A stretch of DNA of 64,000 nucleotides, from positions 145,695-209,694 of the forward strand of contig CABFPG010000011.1 in assembly GCA_902141825.1 (NCBI GenBank), in the 5' to 3' direction. The stretch's first letter is position 1. Each line of letters opens with the position of its first letter. A program made the translations under genes and the position numbers. Under the pieces are notes generated by a model. That model saw nothing but the letters and a program-made list of their open reading frames with translations. It was not told the origin of the DNA and made no database searches. This document shows positions 17,894 through 27,277 of this stretch, one piece after another. Source of the stretch: Thalassocella blandensis (GTDB taxonomy: Bacteria > Pseudomonadota > Gammaproteobacteria > Pseudomonadales > Cellvibrionaceae).

Positions 17894-19102
17894 TTATTCG
17901 TTCACACCCAGCACTAACGCTATATTGTTCCCGCCAAAGGCAAAGGAATTACTCAGCGCATAGTGTAACGGGGAAGCAGATCGTTCGCCTTGATTCACTA
18001 ACGAAATCGGAGATAATTCCGAGTCTAAATCACCGTCTCCCATTTGCGGTGGCAATAATACATGATCCTCAGGCTGATTCAGTGTTAACCAGCAAAAACC
18101 CGCTTCAAGCGCACCCGCAGCACCCAGTGTATGACCGGTTAACGCTTTGGTAGAACTACAAGGCGTTGCAGATCCGAACAAGGTGTGTACAGCCAGGCTT
18201 TCCATTTGATCGTTTTGCCGGGTCGCAGTGCCATGTAAATTGATATAGCCGATATCGGACGGACTCAATTCAGCCTCCTCCAACGCCCGCTGCATTGCCC
18301 TCAAGGCACCGTCTGCCGTGGGGTCTGGGGCCGATATATGATGGGCGTCTGAAGTTTCACCAGCGCCAGCCAGGGTTACTTTGTGTGGCCCTTCAGGCTC
18401 CAAAGAACTCATCACAAATAGACAGGCGCCCTCGCCAATATTTATTCCTTTTCTCTCCGCTTTAAAAGGCACACACGGCTCATCACTGACAGACTCCAGC
18501 GCCATAAACCCGTTAACAGTCAGATGGCAAAGCGAGTCTGCCCCGCCACAAATTACCGCATCACAAATATCCAGCGCCAGCAGGCGCCGGGCACTGGCAA
18601 GCGCTTTCGCTCCCGAAGAACACGCGGTAGAAATAGTTTGCACAGGCCCTGTTAAATGTAATTGCCTCGCAATAAATTCGGATGGAGCACCAATTTCCTG
18701 TTGCGCATAATCGTAGCCAGTCGGTAAGTCTCCCTGCTTGTGCAACGCCTCAATGGCTGATTCCGCCTCAGCAATGCCTGAGGTGCTACTACCGAGCACA
18801 ACGCCAATTCGATGCGCGGGAAAGACACTCAAATGTCGGTCTATTTGGGCTTGGATCTGCGCCAAAGCCGCTAAAATAATTTGATTGTTGCGACTGTGGA
18901 GCTTGTTATCCGCAGATTCAATTTCGGGCAACGGATCATCTACCATGCCCAGGGGAACAGATTTACCAGGAGAGTATCGTTCGCTGGTTACTAAAAAATT
19001 CTTATCTGCGGAAAACAGTTCGCTGGCAATTTGCTCTGTTGTTTTTCCTAAAGAGCACACCATCCCGGGCTTATGCAGGTAAAAAGGTTTGTGTTTTATC
19101 AC
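17894..19102 (-). CDS. apeO: APE beta-ketoacyl-ACP synthase (ApeO type)
   Basis: Condensing enzyme of 402 residues with intact triad: Cys161 in STACSSG, His289 in NLHGTATRQND and His323 in ALTGHTLGAAGA. C-terminal NSFAFGGNNIALVLG is typical of the family. In characterised APE pathways ApeO pairs with the truncated ApeC to form a ketosynthase/chain-length-factor complex, and such a partner is encoded at 31906-32661. It starts with GTG, overlapping the DUF3261 gene stop by four bases (GTGA), so it is translationally coupled. The symbol is taken from gene order. Confidence 0.87.
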   Translation of the reverse strand: MIKHKPFYLHKPGMVCSLGKTTEQIASELFSADKNFLVTSERYSPGKSVPLGMVDDPLPEIESADNKLHSRNNQIILAALAQIQAQIDRHLSVFPAHRIGVVLGSSTSGIAEAESAIEALHKQGDLPTGYDYAQQEIGAPSEFIARQLHLTGPVQTISTACSSGAKALASARRLLALDICDAVICGGADSLCHLTVNGFMALESVSDEPCVPFKAERKGINIGEGACLFVMSSLEPEGPHKVTLAGAGETSDAHHISAPDPTADGALRAMQRALEEAELSPSDIGYINLHGTATRQNDQMESLAVHTLFGSATPCSSTKALTGHTLGAAGALEAGFCWLTLNQPEDHVLLPPQMGDGDLDSELSPISLVNQGERSASPLHYALSNSFAFGGNNIALVLGVNE

Positions 19103-19710
19103 AAGAATTTCACCTCTATCGGTTTTATGGTTATTGTCAAACCTGCGTTTGGATAGGTTAAGGCAATGGTATCATTCCATTGTGGCGATTCCGATGAAAA
19201 ATTCGCCTGTACCATCGCTGTTTTACTGTATAACAATTGGCGGACGCCGGACTCTTTCCGCAGGTGCCAGGGTTCCACGTACTGAGCTGCTTGTAACGCT
19301 TCAGGCCAAAACACAAATTGTATAAACCCCAGCAACTGTAACAGGGGTACATCGTCTGGCAGCATGTCCGATTTTTCGACCTTAACCTCCCCGGCGACAG
19401 ATTGCAGACTAAACAACCGCTGTCCGAGTGCACTCACGCCAACAATCAAGAACTGTCCATCTTTGATCGTAGTGAGTGTCATAAACTGCTGCGTTTGGGG
19501 TAGAGAGTCGACACTGTTTTTTGCAGACGATTGTGACGTTCCGTTTTGTACCACCTCAACCGTCTGTACAACATAGATCTCACGCATACCATTAGCATGT
19601 TTCACAATTGGCAAGCCATGATTCTGTCCACGCAGCCAGGCACACGACACTGTACTGAAGAGGACCGCCACCCATATCAACGCTCGCATTGGCCTAAAAT
19701 ATCTAAGCAT
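19099..19710 (-). CDS. DUF3261 lipoprotein of the APE cluster
   Basis: Predicted outer membrane lipoprotein, about 203 residues. The frame opens at GTG 19731 inside the methyltransferase gene; ATG 19710 is a better start. A short signal ends in a lipobox, LFSTVSC, with the lipidated Cys at about residue 23. The body has the DUF3261 pattern: SALGQRLFSLQ, a middle LPDDVPLLQLLGFIQFVFWP and a C-terminal GLTITIKPI. DUF3261 proteins are regular members of APE clusters, in the slot after the MMPL exporter, and are thought to help place the pigment in the outer membrane (inference). Start choice is uncertain within 20 codons. Confidence 0.75.
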   Translation of the reverse strand: MLRYFRPMRALIWVAVLFSTVSCAWLRGQNHGLPIVKHANGMREIYVVQTVEVVQNGTSQSSAKNSVDSLPQTQQFMTLTTIKDGQFLIVGVSALGQRLFSLQSVAGEVKVEKSDMLPDDVPLLQLLGFIQFVFWPEALQAAQYVEPWHLRKESGVRQLLYSKTAMVQANFSSESPQWNDTIALTYPNAGLTITIKPIEVKFL

Positions 19711-19715
19711 GTCAA

Positions 19716-20768
19716 TCAAGGCAACTGGCACTGTAAAATCGTATGAGAGATGCCAACATCGCGGTGAACATGACTCACTTGTAAGCCCGCTTTTTGTACC
19801 AGAGCGACCATTTCTTCAAAGCCATACATCTTACTATTCCCATTCGCCATTGCGGTAAAATACACAGAAGTTGCGGCAATAGAATAAGAGGCAGCAGGAA
19901 ATCTTTGGTTGTCCCAGAAGGTTTCCATTATATATATCTGGGTAGCCGGTGAAATTTGTTTAGCGATAATCGCCAGGATATGTACTATTTCATCGGGAGA
20001 AAAACAATCCAAGAATTGACTTAACCAAATCACGTCAGTCTGCGGCACAGAAAAATCCTGCTGCAATACGTTCACGGCCTGAAAATTAACTTGCGCAAGC
20101 TTTCCAGCCTGTTCAATGTTCTCCCTCGCAACTTTCAACTGCACGGGTAGATCAAGGATAGTGACATTGACTTCAGTTGACTTTTCACAACATTTCAACG
20201 CCCATTTTCCGGTGTTGCCACCGATATCGACAATCGTTTGAGGGTTCGTGCGAAAGACAATTTCCAGCGCCATCGGGAAAGAATCATCCGAATAAAAGTG
20301 ATCGAACTCAAACCAGGATTGCTTTGCTTGATCTGGCAATAATGATAAGCCTTCATAAATCGTATCCCATTGCCCAAGCTCTTTAAGACCAACAGGCTTC
20401 CCTTGTTCAATGCAGGCATCCAGATGAAACAAGCCCTTGTAACAGACATCCTGAATAAAGTTAAAATTTGCTTTTGTCATTTTATCGTGAAGTAAGAAAT
20501 GCGCGATTTTTGTAATCTGATATTTCTCTTCTTCCAGCACAACAACATCGGCACACAGGGCCATTTCCAACAATACTTTTAAGCCATATTCACTTACCGC
20601 TGTTGCATTTTTTAATTCATCAAGGCTCAAACCACCTTTGTTTTCCGCTATTTTTTCCAGTACACCAAATTTCAGCAAACAATGCACCACTTGAAAAAGT
20701 ACTGGAGAAAAAGCAATTTTCTGGGCTTCATTTTTGGCTTCCAAAGCACTTATATTTTTGTTATTCAT
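19716..20768 (-). CDS. SAM-dependent (O-)methyltransferase of the APE cluster
   Basis: Class I methyltransferase of 350 residues. Residues 20-110 form an N-terminal winged-helix dimerisation domain of the plant/polyketide O-methyltransferase type (LDELKNATAVSEYGLKVLLE). The SAM site is VDIGGNTGKWALKCC near residue 180, followed by LDLP (acidic loop) and DVIWLSQFLDCFS. It probably methylates the aryl head or an activated intermediate; aryl polyenes are known with O- or C-methylated aryl groups. It sits between the MMPL exporter and the DUF3261 gene and is preceded by a 209-base gap full of short tandem repeats. Confidence 0.85.
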   Translation of the reverse strand: MNNKNISALEAKNEAQKIAFSPVLFQVVHCLLKFGVLEKIAENKGGLSLDELKNATAVSEYGLKVLLEMALCADVVVLEEEKYQITKIAHFLLHDKMTKANFNFIQDVCYKGLFHLDACIEQGKPVGLKELGQWDTIYEGLSLLPDQAKQSWFEFDHFYSDDSFPMALEIVFRTNPQTIVDIGGNTGKWALKCCEKSTEVNVTILDLPVQLKVARENIEQAGKLAQVNFQAVNVLQQDFSVPQTDVIWLSQFLDCFSPDEIVHILAIIAKQISPATQIYIMETFWDNQRFPAASYSIAATSVYFTAMANGNSKMYGFEEMVALVQKAGLQVSHVHRDVGISHTILQCQLP

Positions 20769-20785
20769 AAATTATCCAAAGGTTC

Positions 20786-20910
20786 TTTCAGTTTTTCCAA
20801 GTTATTTCAGTTTTTCCAAGCTATTTCAGTTTTCCTGGGTTTTTTCTAGGATATCCAAGGATCTTTTATTTCCTTTCAATTCTTTTCAATTCCTTTCAAT
20901 GTTTTTCAAA
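20786..20910. repeat. Two short tandem arrays, periods 19 and 10, inside the APE cluster
   Basis: 20786-20842 holds three units of 19 bases built on TTTCAGTTTTTCCAAG (the first two differ at one base, the third is degenerate). 20871-20910 holds four units of 10 bases built on TCCTTTCAAT. Both lie in the 209-base gap between the MMPL and methyltransferase genes and are purine-rich on the transcribed strand, GAAAAACTGAAA type. Confidence 0.85.
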
Positions 20911-20977
20911 GTTCTTTTAATTTTTCTTGATATTCACTTAAGTTTGTTCAACATATTGCCAAGATGTCACAGTAATT

Positions 20978-23524
20978 TTAGGGGCCTACAGCTGTGGCGT
21001 CATGTGAGTCTGAGCGGGCTGAAAATAAAAGCCAGGCCAAGAGCCAGGTTATGAGAATGCCGGGTAAAACCACTATTCCAAAACTGTACAAAACTGGCGT
21101 TTGGCTTAGAGACAAAAGCCCAAAGGCAAACACCGTAGTAATCGACGAAAGCGTCACGGCTTGCAGCGCATGCCCCTGTGCATGACTTTCCTGAAGAAAT
21201 ATACCGATATCAAGCCCGACACCGAGCAACAGCATGAATCCTAAAACAGAAAACAGATTTAACGGAATACTTAATATCGCCATCAGACCTAATACCGAGA
21301 CAGACCCCAGTACGACAGGCGCAAGCACCATAAAAGCATTCATGCCATAGCGAACACACAGCATTCCTATCACCATTAAATAGGCGAAGGTTGCGACAAA
21401 AATCATTTCCTGACGATATTTCTTTAGTAAAGTTGAAATAAAACTCACTTTATCCACATAGAAACTTTGTTGTTGAATCCCCAGCTGTTGCGGAAGTTGG
21501 CTCAGAATATTTGATGATTGCACGCCCTCCAGCCTCACCACAGAGACAAACGCCGTATGCTCTGAGTCCTGCAATTTGCCAAGATAAAGATTATCGAATG
21601 CTGAATTTTTTAAATCCACAGCGATATCGTCTAGCGCCAGCACTGTATGTTCAGCAGCATCAAAGGTTTGTCGAATATTTTCAATAACGGATGCGTCCAG
21701 CTCTAAGCGATCACTGAGCACCGATAAAGCGGATACGTCATTAAGCTCTTCTGATATCGACGTGGATTCGTTTTTATTTGGCTTCGTGCGCGCTCCATAA
21801 ATAGCCAGCTGCTGAAGCAGATAATTGTCTCGTTGCTCCTGCACTGTCGGCACCAACGCTGAAATACAGTAAAAAGCACTTAACGCCTCGTCTTGCCGCA
21901 GCTGGTCAAGTGCCGTACACAAAGCTTTTTCTGCACTCAGCAGGTTCTGCTGATCCTCTGCGTGTACAACAAAATATTGCCCCGTCGATCTATTTCCCGT
22001 AATTGTTCGAACCTTTTGCTCTTGCTGTATGAGAGATTTAGGAGACGTATTTAATAATCGGATATCATCTTCAAACTGAATATCCTTAAATGTTAATACC
22101 GCCAGGCAAAACACCGTTATCGTACTTATCACCATCAGGTTCTTCGCTAAATCTCTATTAGCCAATAGTCTGAAAAATGTAGGAATCAGAGAGGGGGTAT
22201 CTTCTCTGCCTGAAGCCAACCGGAACTGACCTAGACCTTTCGATAAAACCAACGGCAACAGCAACACAACGGTTAACCACACTGCCAGTAAACCGACGAC
22301 AGAAAACAACGCCATTTGCCGCAAGCCGGGAAAAGGCGTCAACCATTGTGCCCCGTAAGCCAATACACTGGAAACCAGACCGATACATATGGCGGGTGTT
22401 ATACGGTTAATCGCAATCTTTGAACTAATGTAACGTTGTCTGGCGCTGAAAAAGTGAAAGCAATAATCTACAGAAACGCCTATCAAACTCGCTCCAAACG
22501 CCAGCGTCACCAAATGAACACGCTCAAACAACAACAGACAAAAAGCCAGAGCGCAAAGACATCCCACTGAAATGGCCAACAAGGTTAGCACTAGCGGAAC
22601 AAAGGAACGATACGTCAAAATAAATAACAACAGCACCGCCAATAAAGAGCCAAAGCCAATCGTAGACATTTCCCTCCTGGCTTGAGCTTCACCAGCTGCG
22701 GCATGAAACACTAATCCGGCACGTAACAAGCCCTGCCCCGTCATATGTAGCGGACTTTCAAGTTCCTGCAAAAATGCCAATAGCTGCTTTCGACGCTCAC
22801 CTGAAAAAACATCACCGGTAAATTTTAGCCACACCAGGCGATAATAATGCCCTTCAAATTGATAAGTCATTCCTTTTTGCTTGAGTGCTAGATTTTCGCC
22901 TACACCATCAGATGCAAATCGATTGATTACCCACTGACTGAATAACGCAAAAGGATCTTCATTAAAGCCAAGCTCTCGCTTTAATGGTACAGGACTAAAA
23001 AGATCTTGTATGGTGTGATCAATCAAACCATTTATCGCATTGTTAGGCATTGAACCGGAATGCCCAACATCCTGCGGACGACCAATCAAGCCAATACCTT
23101 TTAGCTGCTTCTCTTGTGCATTTGTCAGTAGGTTATAGCGATACTCGCTTAGCGTTTGCACTAAGAGATCATGGGATTTTCTAGCATCGACCGACGTGCT
23201 AACGGTAAGATCAAACTCACGTTGTCGGTCCAACAATTTCTGAACAAACTCGCTGTATCTGGTCTCGTATTCGTCTGACCCAACTTCCACCAAGTACAAA
23301 ATACTATTGCTAAGCGTTTCACTTGTTTTACTTTCAACCACTTCCTGTAAAGGAAAACGGTGCTCCTCTGGCAATAACCTGAGGATATTACTTTCAAAAC
23401 GATCAACGTCGCTGATAATTAAATGATTTACAACCAATGTAATCGCAGCAAGAATAACCAATAACCACAGACACGCCAGGCCACCTCGAAATTGCTCCAA
23501 GCACTGTACGATTTTATTCATCAA
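20978..23524 (-). CDS. MMPL/RND-type exporter of the APE cluster
   Basis: Inner membrane transporter of 848 residues in the RND superfamily, expected to export the aryl polyene lipid. It has two similar halves, each with one helix (about 14-33 and 460-480), a periplasmic domain, then five helices (about 270-430 and 700-840). GVSVDYCFHFFSARQRY in the first half and LGVGLDIGIFLQESH in the second are the family's transmembrane segment 4 motifs, with Asp residues in place for proton coupling. Its ATG overlaps the LolA-like gene stop by four bases. LolA-like plus MMPL pairing is standard in APE clusters. Confidence 0.9.
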   Translation of the reverse strand: MMNKIVQCLEQFRGGLACLWLLVILAAITLVVNHLIISDVDRFESNILRLLPEEHRFPLQEVVESKTSETLSNSILYLVEVGSDEYETRYSEFVQKLLDRQREFDLTVSTSVDARKSHDLLVQTLSEYRYNLLTNAQEKQLKGIGLIGRPQDVGHSGSMPNNAINGLIDHTIQDLFSPVPLKRELGFNEDPFALFSQWVINRFASDGVGENLALKQKGMTYQFEGHYYRLVWLKFTGDVFSGERRKQLLAFLQELESPLHMTGQGLLRAGLVFHAAAGEAQARREMSTIGFGSLLAVLLLFILTYRSFVPLVLTLLAISVGCLCALAFCLLLFERVHLVTLAFGASLIGVSVDYCFHFFSARQRYISSKIAINRITPAICIGLVSSVLAYGAQWLTPFPGLRQMALFSVVGLLAVWLTVVLLLPLVLSKGLGQFRLASGREDTPSLIPTFFRLLANRDLAKNLMVISTITVFCLAVLTFKDIQFEDDIRLLNTSPKSLIQQEQKVRTITGNRSTGQYFVVHAEDQQNLLSAEKALCTALDQLRQDEALSAFYCISALVPTVQEQRDNYLLQQLAIYGARTKPNKNESTSISEELNDVSALSVLSDRLELDASVIENIRQTFDAAEHTVLALDDIAVDLKNSAFDNLYLGKLQDSEHTAFVSVVRLEGVQSSNILSQLPQQLGIQQQSFYVDKVSFISTLLKKYRQEMIFVATFAYLMVIGMLCVRYGMNAFMVLAPVVLGSVSVLGLMAILSIPLNLFSVLGFMLLLGVGLDIGIFLQESHAQGHALQAVTLSSITTVFAFGLLSLSQTPVLYSFGIVVLPGILITWLLAWLLFSARSDSHDATAVGP

Positions 23525-24282
23525 GGTTTTTCAACTGCTGCAGGATGCTGCCCATCAGTACGTATCGGCTGGACATCAAAAAACTCAATCTGTGTAACAT
23601 CTGATTGCTGATCAAGAAGTTTCACTTTTTCAATAAAGCGCTCACCCGCAATATCCACTCGTTGAATTACTTGCAACAACGCTTCGCTTTTCGGGGTAAG
23701 TACCATATGCCAGGTGCCAGTTTCAGTTGGCGCTGTGTTTTCTGGGGCTGTGTTTGCTTCACTTTGAAGTACAAAATATTGTTGTAGTGTTTCCCAGTCA
23801 CTGGTAAACAAAGCCACTATTATTTCCCCGATAACATTCGTTGCTGCATTTTGCTCAGCGGCCGCATCCATTTTTTTGCCATCGACAAGAAAGGTTCCCA
23901 TCTCTACATTAATTTCCATGCGACTTTGAATAGGGGTTTTGATATCCCACAACAAATAATTGGCGTTTGCAATTCTAAATACACCACTGGATTTTAACGG
24001 AAAAGGCATACCACTAAGGGATTTGGTCTGCTCAAACCGACCTTGTAACGCTTCGTTTTTTTTCAGGAATGTCTGAATATTGGTGGTTGTTGCAGAGCTG
24101 GTTGATGCAGCGCTCTGGCTTAAAGTACTCTGTATCGAAGCGTCATTTGATGAAGCGCCCGAAAAAGTATGCCCACTTTGGTCTGGCTCAGCGTCATCGG
24201 CATACAGTGTCGACACCCAAACAACACCTGCAACCAGAATTAAGCACTTTAAAACACCTGTAAAAACCAATGAAAATCGCAT
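23521..24282 (-). CDS. LolA-like outer membrane carrier protein
   Basis: Periplasmic LolA-fold protein, 253 residues from ATG 24282. The frame continues 38 codons upstream into the thioesterase gene, but the internal ATG starts a proper signal peptide (MRFSLVFTGVLKCLILVAGV...LYA). A Ser/Ala-rich spacer is followed by the LolA-like domain: LQGRFEQTKSLSGMPFPLKS, GVFRIANANYLLWDIKTPIQ and the strand region with VDGKKMDA. It probably accepts the polyene lipid from the MMPL exporter (overlapping gene downstream) and carries it across the periplasm. This is inferred from its constant position in APE clusters. Confidence 0.83.
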   Translation of the reverse strand: MRFSLVFTGVLKCLILVAGVVWVSTLYADDAEPDQSGHTFSGASSNDASIQSTLSQSAASTSSATTTNIQTFLKKNEALQGRFEQTKSLSGMPFPLKSSGVFRIANANYLLWDIKTPIQSRMEINVEMGTFLVDGKKMDAAAEQNAATNVIGEIIVALFTSDWETLQQYFVLQSEANTAPENTAPTETGTWHMVLTPKSEALLQVIQRVDIAGERFIEKVKLLDQQSDVTQIEFFDVQPIRTDGQHPAAVEKP

Positions 24283-24310
24283 GTTTTTAATTTCGCACTT
24301 CAGTGATGAT

Positions 24311-24724
24311 TTAAGCTTGCAACTCGCGCTGCACTTTTTCGACAAAACACGCCGGAGATTCAAAGCACATTTCCTGGCTTTCCATATCCACCGCAACCTG
24401 AACAGTATGGGCTTTTGTTAATCGCTGTCCGGTTTGCTGATCCACAATTAGATAATCGATCTTCAACCGATTCTCCCATTCGACTAAACGCGTCTTCACG
24501 GTTAACTTTTGCTGAAAACGTGCTGGCTTGGGATACCGAATATGCATATCAATAATTGGCCAACTGTAACCGGACTCCACCATTTGGGGATAGTTATATC
24601 CGATTTTATCTAAAAGTACGCAACGCCCGATCTCCAGATACTTCGCGTAGTAACCGTGCCAAACGACACCCATTTGATCCACATCGTGAAAAGGCACTTC
24701 AACGCTTGCTTCAACTTCGATCAT
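24311..24724 (-). CDS. 4HBT/YbgC-like acyl thioesterase
   Basis: Hotdog thioesterase of 137 residues from ATG 24724, which has AGGTG five bases upstream (an upstream GTG at 24730 is also in frame). VPFHDVDQMGVVWHGYYAKY contains the DxDxxGxVxH-type active site with catalytic Asp of the 4-hydroxybenzoyl-CoA thioesterase group. Likely role: release or proof-reading of acyl chains from ACP in aryl polyene synthesis. It lies between the ammonia lyase and LolA-like genes, the usual place for the APE thioesterase. Confidence 0.87.
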   Translation of the reverse strand: MIEVEASVEVPFHDVDQMGVVWHGYYAKYLEIGRCVLLDKIGYNYPQMVESGYSWPIIDMHIRYPKPARFQQKLTVKTRLVEWENRLKIDYLIVDQQTGQRLTKAHTVQVAVDMESQEMCFESPACFVEKVQRELQA

Positions 24725-24780
24725 ATTCACCTACATTTACCTTTTATTCAAAACTGATTGAATCTTCAGACGAGTATGCA

Positions 24781-26325
24781 TTATTCGTATAACGGCCAGG
24801 CTTCATCATTTATTGCGGATATCAAGCCTCTTAAATCCTGTTCCAGTGCACGATCTTCTTGCAAAAACGCACTGTACTCTCTTACTTTTTCGATCGTAGC
24901 CAAAATGTCCGGTGACAATTGTTCAGAGGAACATTCATTCTGTAAAATCCGCAGCTCCACACCCTGGCTACATGCCAACAATCCTGCAGCAACTACTTGT
25001 TCGGTCAAGGTTAACACTCTTAAACAATCGCGCGCTGCGATGGTTCCCATACTGACCTTGTCCTGGTTGTGACATTCGGTCGAACGCGAAAAAACACTGG
25101 CTGGCATCGTATTTTTTAATGCCTCCGCAGTCCAGGCGGAAGCACCAATTTGAACGGCTTTTAAACCATGATTGATATTGGCTCTAGGCGCACTTGCACC
25201 GGAAACATTTGCCGGTAAACCGTGGTTAAATTTGGTATCCGCCAACTGAGCAAATTGCCGATCGATTAAATCGGCAATGTTAGCGACAGCGGTTTTTAAG
25301 CCGTCCATAGCAAACGCAATATGTCCACCATAAAAATGCCCGCCATGCAGCACGTGTTCACCTTCGCCATCAATAATAGGATTATCATTCGCGCTGTTAA
25401 GTTCGTTTTCGATAAACCCTCGGGTCCATGTCAAAGAGTCCTGTAGCACACCAATGACATGTGGCGCACACCGGAGTGAATAACGGTCCTGCAATCGATT
25501 GGGGTTGCGAGGTGGCTCGCCCGCGTGCAAATCTTCTCGCAACCAGCTGGCAACTTGTTGCTGGCCTGGATGAGGTTTTACACTAAATAGGATTTCATCA
25601 AAATGATGCGCATTCCCTTTCAAGGCAATGGTCATCATCGATGTTATCCGTGTTGATAGTTTCGCCAGATATTCAGCACGCTTAAATGCCAGGCAAGCCA
25701 AGCCGGTCATCACAGCAGTTCCATTCATTATGGCCAAACCTTCTTTAGGCTTTAAGCGCAGCGGGCTGATTCCCAATGCGCTAAAAACTTCCGCGGTGGA
25801 CCGTCTCTCTCCCTGATAAAAAACTTCCCGCTCGCCACATAAAACAGCAGCAACATAGGATAAAGGGGTTAAATCACCGCTAGCACCTACAGACCCTTCC
25901 TGAGGAATGACGGGCACAATATTATGCTGTAACAAGAGTACCAATTGATTCAACAGCCCATAGCTGACACCGGAAAACCCTTTTGCCAATGAGACCAGAC
26001 GACTTATCAGCACAGCTCGTCCCTGCTCAACATTCAAATTCTCACCGAGCCCACAACCGTGAAATGTATACAAATGCTGTGGAAGTTCATCGACCAGGTT
26101 TAAAGGAATAGATGTTGTACATGAGTCTCCGTACCCTGTGGTCACTCCGTAAACCACCCCTTCTTCCTTCAGAAGCTTTTGAATAAATTCAGCCCCCTGT
26201 TCTATATCGCGCTTATACGTTTCTGTTTCAGACAAACTTACGTCAACCTGCTGTTTGGCAATAGCCACGATATCTTCAATGGTTAATGGGGTGTTATCTA
26301 CAGTAATCATTTTTTTATTGCTCAT
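24781..26325 (-). CDS. Aromatic amino acid ammonia lyase (HAL/PAL/TAL family)
   Basis: MIO-dependent lyase, 514 residues (family about 500-520). Ala148-Ser149-Gly150 in GSVGASGDLTPLSY forms the MIO cofactor; Tyr59 in VYGVTTGYG is the catalytic base loop; NDNPIIDGEG, SMGTIAARD and ANVSGASAPR are in place. The residues that separate substrates (His-Leu in bacterial tyrosine lyase, Phe-Leu in phenylalanine lyase, Ser-His in histidine lyase) read Phe88-His89 here (TFHGCG). In flexirubin and some APE clusters such enzymes make coumarate from tyrosine as the aryl starter, so that role is likely, but the substrate is not decided by sequence. Its start overlaps the acyltransferase gene by 11 bases. 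Confidence 0.93.
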   Translation of the reverse strand: MSNKKMITVDNTPLTIEDIVAIAKQQVDVSLSETETYKRDIEQGAEFIQKLLKEEGVVYGVTTGYGDSCTTSIPLNLVDELPQHLYTFHGCGLGENLNVEQGRAVLISRLVSLAKGFSGVSYGLLNQLVLLLQHNIVPVIPQEGSVGASGDLTPLSYVAAVLCGEREVFYQGERRSTAEVFSALGISPLRLKPKEGLAIMNGTAVMTGLACLAFKRAEYLAKLSTRITSMMTIALKGNAHHFDEILFSVKPHPGQQQVASWLREDLHAGEPPRNPNRLQDRYSLRCAPHVIGVLQDSLTWTRGFIENELNSANDNPIIDGEGEHVLHGGHFYGGHIAFAMDGLKTAVANIADLIDRQFAQLADTKFNHGLPANVSGASAPRANINHGLKAVQIGASAWTAEALKNTMPASVFSRSTECHNQDKVSMGTIAARDCLRVLTLTEQVVAAGLLACSQGVELRILQNECSSEQLSPDILATIEKVREYSAFLQEDRALEQDLRGLISAINDEAWPLYE

Positions 26326-27277
26326 CTAACATGCGTCTTGCGTTTAAGTCATTCCAAAAAGGATAAAAGTTGTACCATTGCAGAGGTGCTTTGCCACAAT
26401 ACTTTTGTAATTGTTTAGCGTAACCAGAGATGTAAGACTCTAATTCTGTTTCCCGTTGTTTACGAGGAAGCTCAACTTTGTCAAAAAGTTTTTCCACGTA
26501 AAAACCATACTTAGTGCCTTCACGCAAACAAAACATCGTAAACACCGGGCACTTCAAAATTGAAGCGAGAATCAATGGTCCACGAGGGAAATGTGCATTC
26601 TCTCCAAAAAACTCTGCCACACAGGTATTTTTACCATTTACAGGCGTTCTATCGCCGGCAATCACCACATGCTCACCCTGCATAATTTTTTCATTTAACA
26701 TCATGGCTGTTGCAGGTCCAATATCAGTAACCTGAATCAAGTTCACATCACTGTCACCAGCGACATCTTTCAGCATGGCATTAAATTTTTCTGCGTGTTT
26801 GGTGTGTACCAACACATTTATTCTGAGCGCACCTTTTTGATTTGCCAATGCTCGGCACACTTCTATATTGCCAAGATGCGACCCTATGATAACGGTGCCA
26901 ATATTTTGCCGATGGTATTGCTCAAATATTTCGTAACCATAAAAATGCAGATCCTGTAACGTTATTCTGCCGCTCCAGACCGCCAGCTTATCCACAAGAC
27001 TGCAACCAAAACTATAAAACTGTCGATAGCTGAGCCATAACGCGGGACCAGAACCGACCTCTACCCCAGCTCGCTTCACTCGCGAAATGTAATCCATTGA
27101 TGCATTTCTTGCAGCCCGGTTGGTTAGAAAAAAATACCCAATTACTGGTAGCAAAGCGATATAAAACGGAAAGCGGCCCAAGTATTTATAAATAATGAAC
27201 ATAATGCGCATTCCCAAAATCGCACCTTTTTCATTAATTTCGGACCAGTGTTTATTGACACTCGAATCTTCAGCCAT
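26315..27277 (-). CDS. LpxL/HtrB-like lysophospholipid acyltransferase of the APE cluster
   Basis: Membrane-bound acyltransferase of 320 residues in the lipid A biosynthesis acyltransferase group. One hydrophobic segment near 35-55; IGSHLGNIEVCRAL carries the HX4E catalytic motif; IAGDRTPV and FPRGPLILASIL follow. It could transfer an acyl group to a glycolipid or attach the polyene to its lipid anchor. In many APE clusters this domain is the C-terminal half of a protein that begins with a GT2 domain (ApeJ). Here the two are separate genes overlapping by eight bases. Confidence 0.87.
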   Translation of the reverse strand: MAEDSSVNKHWSEINEKGAILGMRIMFIIYKYLGRFPFYIALLPVIGYFFLTNRAARNASMDYISRVKRAGVEVGSGPALWLSYRQFYSFGCSLVDKLAVWSGRITLQDLHFYGYEIFEQYHRQNIGTVIIGSHLGNIEVCRALANQKGALRINVLVHTKHAEKFNAMLKDVAGDSDVNLIQVTDIGPATAMMLNEKIMQGEHVVIAGDRTPVNGKNTCVAEFFGENAHFPRGPLILASILKCPVFTMFCLREGTKYGFYVEKLFDKVELPRKQRETELESYISGYAKQLQKYCGKAPLQWYNFYPFWNDLNARRMLDEQ

